DNA of 64,000 nucleotides, from assembly GCA_965232015.1 (NCBI GenBank), contig OZ246946.1, positions 248,001-312,000 of the forward strand, in the 5' to 3' direction. The stretch comes from JAJEAO01 sp963667635 (GTDB lineage Bacteria > Acidobacteriota > Vicinamibacteria > Marinacidobacterales > Marinacidobacteraceae). The translations under genes and the position numbers were made by a program. How positions within the stretch are numbered: the first letter of the stretch is position 1; the number at the start of each line of letters is the position of its first letter. The notes below the pieces were generated by a model that saw only the letters and a list, made by a program, of their open reading frames with translations, ran no database searches and had not been told where the DNA came from. Shown here piece by piece: positions 50,858 to 60,155 of the stretch.

Positions 50858-53461
50858 ATGACGCAGTTCACGAGGAAGTCGGTCCCCCGCGGGCTGACCC
50901 TCCTCCTTGCCCTGTTCCTGGGTGCCGGTCTCGTGCTCTCGGGATGCGGTGAGGACGAAACCCCCGCCCCGGCGCCGGCTCCGGCCCCTGCGCCACCCCC
51001 TGCCCCCGAGCCTGAGCCCGAACCGGAACCCGAGCCAGAGCCCGAGCCGCCCGCTACGCCTACCGGCCTCATGGTTTCGGAGACCACCGAAACCTCCATC
51101 ACCTGGACCTGGGACGCCGTCGAAGGCGCGATCGGTTACGCAGTGCAGGCCAGCGCGGATCAGGTGTTCGACGACTCGGACATGATCCACCCTGCGGCCG
51201 AGACCACCTTCACCGCTGCGGACCTCGAGCCGGGCACCACCATGTCGGTCCGCGTGGCCGCCGCGGGAGCGCTCGACGGGTCGCTGAACAGCGCGTGGAC
51301 GACCCACATCACCGCCACGTCGGCGGTGCCTCCTCCGGTGGTGATTCCGGTCCCGAGCGGCTTCATGGCCGAGGGTGGAGACGGCTCCATCACGTGGAGC
51401 TGGGACGCCGTTGAGGGCGCCGACGGGTATGCGATCCAGGTCAGCTCGGACGAGATGTTCGATGACATGGACGCGACGACCTACACGATGGAGACCTCGC
51501 ACACCGTCGAGGATCTCGGTTACTCCGAGAGCAGGTTCGCGCGAGTTGCGTCCACTGCTGGTGAGGGCGACGACATGATGATGAGCATGTGGAGCACCCA
51601 CATGACGGGCATGTCGGCCGCCGCAGCTCCCCTGCCTCCGCCTTCCGTGACGTTCTCCCTGCCGGACGGTCAGAGCCACTTCATGGTCGCGGACGACGAC
51701 GATGACGAGGCCACGGCCATGGCTTGGATCAACCCCAAGACCGTCGTGGAGTCGGACTCCACCGCGATCATCACTCCGATGTTCGTGGACGGCGCCAACG
51801 GGGTCCATGTGGGCGCCAGTGACGACAACATGCCGTTCACCTACGTGGGAGCCGAGGACAACTGGGAAATGCTCCAGAGCGCCGTGCTCGACGGTGGCGC
51901 GACCTTCATGGTCCAGCGGACCACGATGGGCGCCAACCAGGAGATGGAGCCGAGCAACGATGTGTCCTACTACACCTGCGGTCCGTTCGAGTGCGCGGAG
52001 GGAGAGGACGCCCCGGATCTTTCGATCGCCAACTCCAAGGCCTGCACGGCTTGGGATCCGATGGTGGAGATCCAGGTCGGCAAGGTGGACAACGACGTCA
52101 TCGTTCCCGATGACGGTGAGGAAACCGCGGACGGCTTGAACACGAACGACGGTATCGACTTGGGCATCGTCACCAGCTCCAGTCTCGAGATGAATGTCAA
52201 GAGCGTCTTTTCTGGTGTTGAGGGAGGCACGAACACCTCTTCCACCGTTGAGGCCGCGAGCGGCAGCAACAAGACCCTCGAAGTGACGGCCGTCAACGGG
52301 GTGATCCGGATCGATGGAGACAACCTGGACACCGATGCCGACGAGGAGGACTACGTGGTCTGCGACAACGACTACACATTGGAAAATGTGAGCAGTAAGG
52401 CAGACCGGCCTGTGGGCTGCTTCCGGCTGATCGGTCCCGGCGCCATGGGCAGGGACGCTGCCAAGGGCCCTGACTACTTGTCCGGCTGGAGCATCGAGCT
52501 GAGTCCCGTGGACGGCGACGTGACTTGGGGCAACGTTGACTGGGAGGACGATCCGTTCGAGGATCTCGAGTGCGGCGCCGCCGATCCGATCATGGTGGCC
52601 GACCATGTGGATGTCTGCTCCATGTTCGAGGCCGAGGTGGATGGCGCCACCGCCCGGGGCTGGACCCCTGAAGTGGTGTTCGACGGGACGAGCAATCAGG
52701 TCACCATGTGGCGCGCCAGCACCCGCGCTGCCACTGACCACGAGGCGATGTTCAAGACGCTCTGGTTCGACGACAATCTGAATGGCAAGATCAAGAATGA
52801 CGGGACCCTTGCCCGCGCACGCCCCGCGCCTGCGGATGGGGCTACTGCCAACGCCATGCACGATCTCTACGATCAGAATGAGAACGATGGGAACCTTGAG
52901 GTGATCTGGGAGCACCTGACCGACTCCGATGGGGACCTGATCAGCGCCGTGGGCGACCTCGGCAAGGCTGACCTTCTGAGCGACTCGGACAACAAGAGTA
53001 CTGTCGACGATGAGCGCACGATTTTGGTGGAGACGTGCACCGGAGACGGGGCGACTTGGACGCCGGCAAGTTACACCGGTACCGACCCCAGTGCCGGTTG
53101 TGTCGGGGGTACCTACAACACCACCGGCGACTTGGCGATCAAGACCAACCCGGACGGCAACGCGGACAACTATGTCGATACTGCCCCCTCGGTCGTCTTC
53201 TCTGACTTCCGCGGATGCAGCGAGGATGACGGCGGCGACGATGCCGACGGTTCCGAATGCGATGCGACGTGGGTCCACGATGTCACGATTCTGTTCGCGG
53301 ACGGCACGTTCGGCTGCAGCACGACTCGAGATGTGACCATCACGTGCGAGTGGGACGCTGACGGCGGAATGGCCCAGGGCCGTAACGCTCTGCCGAACAG
53401 CTTTGACGGAGAGGGCGATGACAGCAATCTCGACAACTTCCTCAAGTGCACCGCCAACTAG
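50858..53461 (+). CDS. Surface lipoprotein with fibronectin type III domains
   Basis: An 867-residue lipoprotein. The signal LLLALFLGAGLVLSGCGEDE has a lipobox LSGC. A spacer of about 30 residues made of PA and PE repeats (PAPAPAPPPAPEPEPEP) leads to two fibronectin III domains: TGLMVSETTETSITWTWDAV and SGFMAEGGDGSITWSWDAVE. The remaining 600 residues are acidic and Asp/Gly-rich with several cysteines (CGPFECAEGED, ECDATWVHD), perhaps calcium-binding; no family is recognised. ATG 50858 has AGGAGGTAG eight bases upstream. The same N-terminal plan is used by the gene at 54441. It is followed by a strong hairpin terminator. Confidence 0.8.
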   Translation: MTQFTRKSVPRGLTLLLALFLGAGLVLSGCGEDETPAPAPAPAPAPPPAPEPEPEPEPEPEPEPPATPTGLMVSETTETSITWTWDAVEGAIGYAVQASADQVFDDSDMIHPAAETTFTAADLEPGTTMSVRVAAAGALDGSLNSAWTTHITATSAVPPPVVIPVPSGFMAEGGDGSITWSWDAVEGADGYAIQVSSDEMFDDMDATTYTMETSHTVEDLGYSESRFARVASTAGEGDDMMMSMWSTHMTGMSAAAAPLPPPSVTFSLPDGQSHFMVADDDDDEATAMAWINPKTVVESDSTAIITPMFVDGANGVHVGASDDNMPFTYVGAEDNWEMLQSAVLDGGATFMVQRTTMGANQEMEPSNDVSYYTCGPFECAEGEDAPDLSIANSKACTAWDPMVEIQVGKVDNDVIVPDDGEETADGLNTNDGIDLGIVTSSSLEMNVKSVFSGVEGGTNTSSTVEAASGSNKTLEVTAVNGVIRIDGDNLDTDADEEDYVVCDNDYTLENVSSKADRPVGCFRLIGPGAMGRDAAKGPDYLSGWSIELSPVDGDVTWGNVDWEDDPFEDLECGAADPIMVADHVDVCSMFEAEVDGATARGWTPEVVFDGTSNQVTMWRASTRAATDHEAMFKTLWFDDNLNGKIKNDGTLARARPAPADGATANAMHDLYDQNENDGNLEVIWEHLTDSDGDLISAVGDLGKADLLSDSDNKSTVDDERTILVETCTGDGATWTPASYTGTDPSAGCVGGTYNTTGDLAIKTNPDGNADNYVDTAPSVVFSDFRGCSEDDGGDDADGSECDATWVHDVTILFADGTFGCSTTRDVTITCEWDADGGMAQGRNALPNSFDGEGDDSNLDNFLKCTAN

Positions 53462-53502
53462 GATGCGGCGTCTCCTGAAGTCCGGCTGAGTTCGGACCTC
53501 AG

Positions 53503-53534
53503 AGAGCCCCGGGGTCTTCGGACCTCGGGGCTCT
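53503..53534 (+). terminator. Hairpin terminator with TTCG loop
   Basis: AGAGCCCCGGGGTC pairs with GACCTCGGGGCTCT (one G-U) around a TTCG tetraloop, 42 bases after the lipoprotein stop. A short T-containing tail follows. The C(UUCG)G loop is unusually stable. Confidence 0.8.
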
Positions 53535-54440
53535 TGGCGTGTACGCCGGCTATGGAGCGCGTGTCCTCACCAGTCCTCCCGGCCAGTTCTCCGGGTGGGG
53601 GGTGGGGCGGGTGGAGTGCGGCACGGTCCCAGGGGGAGCACGGGACTCCAATCGGGCACGGTGTCAATGGCTGTCAATGGCCATCGAAAATGCGACACTT
53701 CTGGCCGCCGAAAATGCGACACTTTGGGGGTCGAGGCTCGTCGCGGGAAGCTCGCCCCGTTCATTGGCGTGGAGGCGCGATGCGGCCGAGCCCGGGGTCG
53801 TTCGGGGCTGCGTTCGGGCTTGCGGTCCAGGGCGGATCGGTATCCCTCGCCGCGGGGCCCGCTTCGGCGGGGCGCCTCGGAGACGAGGCGGTCGGCTCGT
53901 GTGTCGGGTGCGGGGCGGTCAACTCGCGCTCGCCCGCGGCGAGGGAAGGATCCGGCCCGTTCCGGGTCGCAACGCCGAGGGAGGCGGAGCAGCGCGAGCG
54001 TCCGGGCGGTGCGGGGTCGCCTGGAACGGCCCGGGCGGCGTTGGCGCGCCAGCCGGGGCCCGATCGCAGGCGAGGTTGGGCCGGGCGTCCGTACGTCGAA
54101 CTCCGCCCGGGAGGATCGGGGACCGCCGGCGCGCCGGGCTCCAGTCGGGCAATTGCCGGCCGGGCTGGGCCGCGCAGAGAGAGGTCAGTTGGGTCCCCGT
54201 TAGCGAACGGTTGCGCGCCGGCCGGCGGCGCTGCGAGCCCCTGATAGGCTAGACGCCAAGGCATGGGGGAACCGCCCGACGGGTTGGTCCTCGCATGTCG
54301 CCGCAGGGGCCAGAGCGATCGGCCGCCCGCGATGACCGGTAGCGGGCCGCGGGCTGAGTGTGGTACCATGCGGCTGATAGATGTGTCCTGACATGCGCGG
54401 GCAGAGCCTGCGCCGCAACACCGGCCGGGAGGTAGGTGAC
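53535..54440. other. Long non-coding stretch with repeat remnants
   Basis: No gene is convincing. A copy of the second repeat is at about 53566-53612, and a degenerate palindromic core at 53640-53660. CGAAAATGCGACACTT occurs twice (53685-53700 and 53709-53724), preceded by two TCAATGG units; such A+T-rich doublets resemble the ends of insertion sequences, but no transposase is present. A degenerate core of the first family is at 54128-54160. The rest is GC-rich sequence with chance open frames. The promoter of the next lipoprotein gene should lie at the right end. Confidence 0.5.
53685..53724. repeat. Short A+T-rich direct repeat, possible insertion-sequence end
   Basis: Two copies of CGAAAATGCGACACTT separated by eight bases. 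Similar motifs occur at the ends of IS21-like or related elements, but I cannot identify the element and no transposase is nearby. Confidence 0.35.
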
Positions 54441-57008
54441 ATGAAGTCGCTCACAGGCAAGTTTTCGTCCGTCCGCGGATGGGCTTTGCTGCTGATCCTG
54501 TTCCTCGGCGCGGGCCTCATGATGGCGGCCTGCGGGGATGACGAACCGGCGACCACTCCGGTGCCGGCTCCGGCCCCCGAGCCCGAGCCCGAGCCCGAGC
54601 CCGATCCGCCGGCTGTGCCGACTGGCCTCCGCATCGCCGCCATCGGTCAGGACTTCATCGAGTGGATCTGGACGCCGGTGGGGAACGTGAGCGGCTACGA
54701 CGTGCAATACAGCGTCAACGAGGTGTTCACCGACGAGGACGAGATCATCGCCCGGACGGCCGAGCAGGTCACCTACCGCCGGGAGGGCCTCGAACCGGAG
54801 GCTAGCGGGTCGGTGCGGGTGCGGTCCGCCGCCGGAACCGGCGACGATCGGATCACGAGCGGCTGGTCCACCCACGTGACCGGGATGGCGATGGCCGTTC
54901 CGGTGGCGCCCCCGACTCCGACCGGCCTCGCGGTTTCGGCGACGGAGACTTCGATCACCTGGACCTGGACCGCCGCCCCGGGAGCGGAGGGCTACGTGGT
55001 GCAGATCAGCGAGGATGAGGTGTTCGAGACGATGTTCGAGGGGGCGGACCACTACGCGGTGACCCGCGAGACGTCCCACACGATCGCCGGGCTGGAGGCG
55101 GAGACGACCCGGTATGCGCGGGTGGCGGCCGGGGTGCTGACGGGCGCGGTTCCTTCGCTGGATCCGGGCGACTACCTGCTCAGCGCGTGGACGATCCACG
55201 CGACGGGGATGACGGAGGCGGCGGCGCCGGAGAGGCCGCCAGCCCCGGCGAACGTGCGGCTGAGGATGCGGGGCTCCGACTACCTCGAGTGGACGTGGGA
55301 CGCGGTCGAGGGGGCGAGCGGCTACCAGAGCCAGTTCAGCGCCAGTTCGACCTTCCCGAGCGGGCAGGCGGGCAGCGAGATCCACCAGGGGATGGCCAGC
55401 ACCACCCGCCGGGTCGCGAACCTGGACGCGGAATCGGACGGCCACCTCCGGGTGCGGACTTACACGGGGACTCTGACCGAGCCGACCTACGGGGACTGGA
55501 GCGACGGCCATCGGGCGACGACCGCCGAGCCGCCGCCAGCGGTGGCGCTCGACGCTCCCGAGGGCCTGCGGGGCTCGGCCGAGACTGCGACTTCGATCAC
55601 GCTCACGTGGGACGAGGTGGACGATGCCGACGCCTACGAGGTGCGGCAGCGGGAGCCTGGCGGCGCGTGGTCTGACGCGAGCTGCGGATCGGCGACCGCG
55701 GACAACGAGGTTGCCGACGAGGAATGCGTCGCGAGCGGCCTGGACTCGGGCACCGACTACGACTTCGGGGTTCGGGCGCTCCCGGCGAACAACGACAGGG
55801 CGCACAACGCCAGCACGTGGAGCGACACGCTGGAGTCGAGCACGACCGGCACCTCCACCACGACCCCACCCCCAACCACCTCCGGCGGCGAGAGCGGACC
55901 GCTCAACATCAGTTGGGACAGCAGCGGCGGAACGATCACCTGGTATTGGGACCAGGCCGCAGACCGAACCTCCGACTACGAGAGATGGAAGTCTGCAGCG
56001 TCTGCGGACGGCGTGGATGCCGCCATAAAGTGTCCCGCAGCCAGCGCCGCCGTTTGGGCCGCCGGCGGCGGGACTCGCACCCTGGACGGAGACACGCGGG
56101 AGCCCCAGGAGGCTGCCACGCCTGGCAGCGCGTACCTCCTGTGCGTTCGGTCCGTCAAGGAAAACACGCGGAGCGCGGTCTCCTACGCCTGGGCGATCGT
56201 CCCTACCGACATCACGGGCGGCGAGCCCAGCGCAGAATCCAGACAGGTGACGACCGCCATCAGCTTTGGCATCACTCTCGATCCGGGCTTCACCTACCAG
56301 CTTCGCCGCGTTTCCACGAGCGTCAACGACGATACCTTCGACGCGCGCGACTGCAGCGGTGGCACGGCGCTCCGCGATGAGGTCAGCGATTTCCCGAGTC
56401 TCCCACTGGGGTCCTACGAGGTGGGAGCCCTGTCTCCATACACTCGCTATGGGCTGTGCTATCGCGCCACAAACGACGCCGGCGCCTCGGAGTGGCAGTT
56501 CACGGAGAACGGCGTCCTGACTCTTCCTGGCCGGCCGAGCGCACCTGTCGCGGCGGTCAGTTCCATCGCGCATGATGCGACGTCCCGCGATGCCGTGTGG
56601 AACGTGGCGACTAGCGGAAACGCCCGGGTGCCGCGGGCTCACGAGGCATACGACGTCAAAGTGATCTCGATGCGCTCAGCCAACCCCTACGTCAGCGGTG
56701 ACACCGGCCCGAGGAGCCCTGACCTGTCGCTAGCGGATTGTGAAGCCACCTCGGCGCGCACGAATACGACATCCGAAGACGTTGCGCCGGGAGATCGGAG
56801 CAACAATCAGAGGGGATTCACCGTGACACACGATGTGGAGGGGCCCGCAACGCCAACGGCAGAGGAGCCGAACATGGACCAGGACTACCGGGTCTGCGTT
56901 CGCGCTCACCTGGGCGGCGGCACGCACCAGGGGGCCGCCGACGCGCGAAAGGGCCCGTGGGTCCTTGGTTCGCTCGTCGTGAAGAGGGACGCTCCTGCGT
57001 CGAACTAG
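54441..57008 (+). CDS. Surface lipoprotein with multiple fibronectin type III domains (expressed copy)
   Basis: An 855-residue lipoprotein. The signal WALLLILFLGAGLMMAACGD has a lipobox MAAC and is followed by a Pro-Glu spacer. At least four fibronectin III-like domains follow, each with a (S/E)ITWTW-like strand and conserved tyrosines: TGLRIAAIGQDFIEWIWTPV, TGLAVSATETSITWTWTAAP, ANVRLRMRGSDYLEWTWDAV and EGLRGSAETATSITLTWDEV. A Thr/Pro hinge (STTTPPPTT) precedes a unique C-terminal half from about residue 480. Codons from 54704 to 55880 are nearly identical to an inverted copy at 58839-60015. GGGAGGTAGGTGAC precedes ATG 54441. Confidence 0.85.
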   Translation: MKSLTGKFSSVRGWALLLILFLGAGLMMAACGDDEPATTPVPAPAPEPEPEPEPDPPAVPTGLRIAAIGQDFIEWIWTPVGNVSGYDVQYSVNEVFTDEDEIIARTAEQVTYRREGLEPEASGSVRVRSAAGTGDDRITSGWSTHVTGMAMAVPVAPPTPTGLAVSATETSITWTWTAAPGAEGYVVQISEDEVFETMFEGADHYAVTRETSHTIAGLEAETTRYARVAAGVLTGAVPSLDPGDYLLSAWTIHATGMTEAAAPERPPAPANVRLRMRGSDYLEWTWDAVEGASGYQSQFSASSTFPSGQAGSEIHQGMASTTRRVANLDAESDGHLRVRTYTGTLTEPTYGDWSDGHRATTAEPPPAVALDAPEGLRGSAETATSITLTWDEVDDADAYEVRQREPGGAWSDASCGSATADNEVADEECVASGLDSGTDYDFGVRALPANNDRAHNASTWSDTLESSTTGTSTTTPPPTTSGGESGPLNISWDSSGGTITWYWDQAADRTSDYERWKSAASADGVDAAIKCPAASAAVWAAGGGTRTLDGDTREPQEAATPGSAYLLCVRSVKENTRSAVSYAWAIVPTDITGGEPSAESRQVTTAISFGITLDPGFTYQLRRVSTSVNDDTFDARDCSGGTALRDEVSDFPSLPLGSYEVGALSPYTRYGLCYRATNDAGASEWQFTENGVLTLPGRPSAPVAAVSSIAHDATSRDAVWNVATSGNARVPRAHEAYDVKVISMRSANPYVSGDTGPRSPDLSLADCEATSARTNTTSEDVAPGDRSNNQRGFTVTHDVEGPATPTAEEPNMDQDYRVCVRAHLGGGTHQGAADARKGPWVLGSLVVKRDAPASN
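54704..55880 (+). repeat. Left arm of a 1.18-kb inverted repeat (fibronectin III region)
   Basis: This segment of the expressed lipoprotein gene matches 58839-60015 on the other strand. Comparing about 180 bases by eye gave three mismatches. No length difference was noticed between the arms. Similarity begins at GCAATACAGCGTC and stops just after the CCCCCAACCACC hinge. Confidence 0.85.
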
Positions 57009-57052
57009 CCCTTCTCGTCCGGCCCTGGGTCGTCCCCGGGGCCGGCGTCATG

Positions 57053-57078
57053 AACCCGGCGTCGCTCGGCGCCGGGTT
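57053..57078 (+). terminator. Hairpin after the expressed FN3 lipoprotein gene
   Basis: AACCCGGCG and CGCCGGGTT form a perfect 9-bp stem with an 8-base loop, 44 bases downstream of the stop. Confidence 0.65.
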
Positions 57079-57250
57079 CTCGCTTGTACGGCGTGATCGC
57101 TCACGCCACCCGATCGCGGCCCGCGATCAGCGTGCGTCGCCCACCTCCTACGGGACTCTCCGCGCCGAGAGTTGGCGAGACTCTCCGGGCGCCCTGCTCA
57201 TCGCGGTCATCCTGACCGTCGCTGCCGGTCGCGAGGGTGAGTACAAACAA

Positions 57251-57280
57251 GACCCGGCGCGTCTTCGGACGCGCCGGGTC
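57251..57280. terminator. Strong bidirectional hairpin with TTCG loop
   Basis: GACCCGGCGCGTC and GACGCGCCGGGTC form a perfect 13-bp stem closed by TTCG. A-rich sequence (AACAA) precedes it and TT follows, so it can terminate transcription from either side, which suits a segment lying between convergent genes. Confidence 0.8.
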
Positions 57281-57659
57281 TTCGCATGTACGGGCTGCAC
57301 GGCGACGGGGTCAAGGCGATTCGAAGAGGCGGCGCTCTCCGGGTCGTGAGGAAACGCGGTTCCGCCTGTTTCCGGTCGGAAACAGTGGGGACGGCGGGGC
57401 CTGTACAACGACCGAGTCCGCGACCCACTGCGCCCTGTTCCCCGCGGTCGGTTCCTGGATGCCTCAGCCGCGTCTCGCGCTGATCGTGCCCGGTGCCTAA
57501 TCGCCGGAACCCGCCGGCGCCACCTCCACATGCGTACGCCCCAGCGCGTCCCCGTTTGCCCAGTCCAGGAAGTCGAAGCTCGGGCGGGATCCCGAAGCGG
57601 CCGGAACTCAAGCCGCAAGGCTACTCCCGCCCGTGGCGACGCACCTACCCTAGGCACGG

Positions 57660-57681
57660 GGGGGCGGCCGAAGCCGCCCCC
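57660..57681 (-). terminator. Hairpin after the inverted lipoprotein copy
   Basis: GGGGGCGGC and GCCGCCCCC form a 9-bp stem with a CGAA loop, 23 bases beyond the stop of the minus-strand copy. Confidence 0.65.
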
Positions 57682-57704
57682 GCTACCAGTCCTGTTGATG
57701 ACAG

Positions 57705-60015
57705 CTACTCGGTCTTCTGTCTGATTTCCGAAGAGTCGCTGATGACCCAAGGACCGGCGCGCCAACCGCCTTCAGCCTTTACTCGAACACACAGCTGCAC
57801 CCTCCGGTCGTCAAGGTCCGGATCGTCAAGCTCAGGGCGTGCGAATTCGCCGGACTCGACTGTGATTCCTTGCGGGTTGTCCGTCGCAGAAATCAGGGCG
57901 CTCTCGCTCGGGTCGAATCCCGGAGTGCTAAGGGTACCCGCGCTGCACGCAGCCTGTACATCCCTGGAGGGAACGCTCGTAACAGTCCTGAGTGCGGTAC
58001 CGGTATCGCTGTCGTGATCGTACTTTTCGCGATAGCTGAGAGTTCTCGCGTCGAACTCAGCGCCATTCCTCGGGACATCCCGCCTACTGCGGACGGGCAG
58101 CGTCCACACTACCTTGCTCGCGGTGTCGTGATCCAGTGTCGTTCTCGAACTGTCCACGACAGGCCTCGGCGGGGCGGCTGGAAGAGTAGTGACCTGGCCT
58201 GTAGTTGCCACCCACGATGTCTGCCCTTTGGCGTTGTGGTACCGCATGCAGAGGGAGTACCTCGTGAAAGATTGAAGACCTTGGCTGAAGGGGACGTCAA
58301 CATCTACCAGTGGGACGTCTGTGTCGCCCTGAGCAACGACCGCTCCCGAGGCACACGCACTCCCCAACTCGCTCGCACTTGCCGGGACGTTGTCGCGTCC
58401 GGGTGTGGCTATCGTGCGGAGGTCATAGTTGAAACCGCCCGCGATATTCGCAACAGTCCATTGAACCGATGTGGTTCGACTTCCGTCCTCCCGGTCAGTG
58501 AAGGTGCCGGCAGCGGGGAGGGCCGGAGTCGTAATCGCCCACGCGAACGAAACATCATCCTCTTCGTCGTGTGGCCTCACGCACAGCAAACGAGTGTTTC
58601 CCGGCTCCAAACTCAGGCTAGTCAAAGTGTGAGAGGTCTGTGCGGAGTTGTATCCGGCCGTGTTGGCGTCTGCTGGCCAGGTCACCGCGGTACCGGTACA
58701 GGGGTTTGAGGAGTCGCTATAGGTGGTTGCAGTAGAGACTACGAAGTCATACCGCCCCTCTCCAACACGATCCCAGATCCAAGTGATGCTAGTGGCCGTA
58801 CTCTCCCAACGGACGTTCAGGTTTCCGGAGCCGCCGCCGGTGGTCGGGGGTGGAGTGGTCGTGGAGGTGCCGGTGGTGCGCGACTCCAGCGTGTCGCTCC
58901 ACGCGCTGGCGTTGTGCGCCCTGTCGTTGTTCGCCGGGAGCGCCCGAACCCCGAAGTCGTAGTCGGTGCCCGAGTCCAGGCCGCTGGCCACGCATTCCTC
59001 GTCGGCAACCTCGTTGTCCGCGGTCGCCGATCCGCAGCTCGCGTCAGACCACGCGCCGCCAGGCTCCCGCTGCCGCACCTCGTAGGTGTCGGCATCGTCC
59101 ACCTCGTCCCAGGTGAGCGTGATCGAAGTCGCAGTCTCGGCGGAGCCCCGCAGTCCCTCGGGAGCACCGAGCGCCACCGCTGGCGGCGGCTCGGCGGTCG
59201 TCGCCCGATGGCCGTCGCTCCAGTCCCCGTAGGTCGGCTCGGTCAGAGTCCCCGTGTAAGTCCGCACCCGGAGGTGGCCCTCCGATTCCGCGTCCAGGTT
59301 CGCGACCCGGCGGGTGGTGCTGGCCATCCCCTGGTGGATCTCGCTGCCCGCCTGCCCGCTCGGGAAGGTCGAACTGGCGCTGAACTGGCTCTGGTAGCCG
59401 CTCGCCCCCTCGACCGCGTCCCACGTCCACTCGAGGAAGTCGGAGCCCCGCGTCCTCAGCCGGACGTTCGCCGGGGCTGGCGGCCTCTCCGGCGCCGCCG
59501 CCTCCGTCATCCCCGTCGCGTGGATCGTCCACGCGCTGAGCAGGTAGTCGCCCGGATCCAGCGAAGGAACCGCGCCCGTCAGCACCCCGGCCGCCACCCG
59601 CGCATACCGGGTCGTCTCCGCCTCCAGCCCGGCGATCGTGTGGGACGTCTCGCGGGTCACCGCGTAGTGGTCCGCCCCCTCGAACATCGTCTCGAACACC
59701 TCATCTTCGCTGATCTGCACCACGTAGCCCTGCGCTCCCGGGGCCGCGGTCCAGGTCCAGGTGATCGAAGTCTCCGTCGCCGAGACCGCGAGGCCGGTGG
59801 GAGTCGGGGGCGCCACCGGAACGGCCATCGCCATCCCGGTCACATGGGTGGACCAGTCGCTCGTGATCCGATCGTCGTCGGTTCCGGCGGCGGACCGCAC
59901 CCGCACCGACCCGCTAGCCTCCGGTTCGAGGCCCTCCCGGCGGTAGGTGACCTGCTCGGCCGTCCGGGCGATGATCTCGTCCTCGTCGGTGAACACCTCG
60001 TTGACGCTGTATTGC
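57705..60015 (-). pseudogene. 5'-truncated fibronectin III lipoprotein copy (possible silent cassette)
   Basis: The minus-strand frame encodes about 770 residues that enter abruptly at QYSVNEVFTDEDE, inside the first fibronectin III domain of the gene at 54441. The signal peptide, lipobox and start are missing. From there to the Thr/Pro hinge the two proteins are nearly identical (for example TGLAVSATETSITWTWTAAP). After the hinge this copy has a different C-terminal half: GNLNVRWESTATSITWIWDR and FDYDLRTIATPGRDN-type segments, ending SSEIRQKTE. The first usable GTG (59996) has no export signal. It is either a dead copy or a silent cassette that can supply an alternative C-terminus. Confidence 0.8.
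58839..60015 (-). repeat. Right arm of the 1.18-kb inverted repeat
   Basis: Reverse complement of 54704-55880. The outer end (60015) stops exactly where the truncated copy begins, 13 bases before a palindromic repeat. The inner end lies at the Thr/Pro hinge. The loop between the arms is 55881-58838 (2958 bp). Confidence 0.85.
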
Positions 60016-60028
60016 GGCCAGCGCGCCT

Positions 60029-60063
60029 CTGCCGGCGCGCCGGACTCCAGTCCGGCAATTCAC
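60029..60063. repeat. Palindromic repeat at the duplication breakpoint
   Basis: A complete GCCGGACTCCAGTCCGGC core with the CAATTC tail, between the truncated lipoprotein copy and the hisC remnant. Its position suggests that the repeat was involved in the rearrangement. Confidence 0.8.
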
Positions 60064-60155
60064 CAAGGCAATGCGGGTCGCGGCCCCGCTCTGGAGAACC
60101 CCACCGGGAGCGCCTTCGGCCGGTGTCGGCCATCAGGAACGGGCGCCCGATGCGG

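Larger units (their letters stand above)
57079..57704. other. Gap between the convergent lipoprotein genes
   Basis: Contains two further hairpins (57251-57280 and 57660-57681) and no recognisable gene. In the inversion model this segment turns over together with the two C-terminal coding halves. Confidence 0.5.

Noticed and set aside
50840..53278. 812-residue minus-strand frame opposite the first FN3 lipoprotein
   Set aside because: His/Val/Arg-rich shadow of the lipoprotein reading frame; no motif or start signal.
53535..54250. Several open frames of about 200-240 residues in the gap before the second lipoprotein gene
   Set aside because: All are Arg/Gly/Ala-rich and overlap repeats; no conserved motif was recognised.
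57705..59996. Independent expressed lipoprotein gene starting at GTG 59996
   Set aside because: That codon is internal to the first fibronectin domain, and there is no signal peptide, lipobox or ribosome-binding site upstream.
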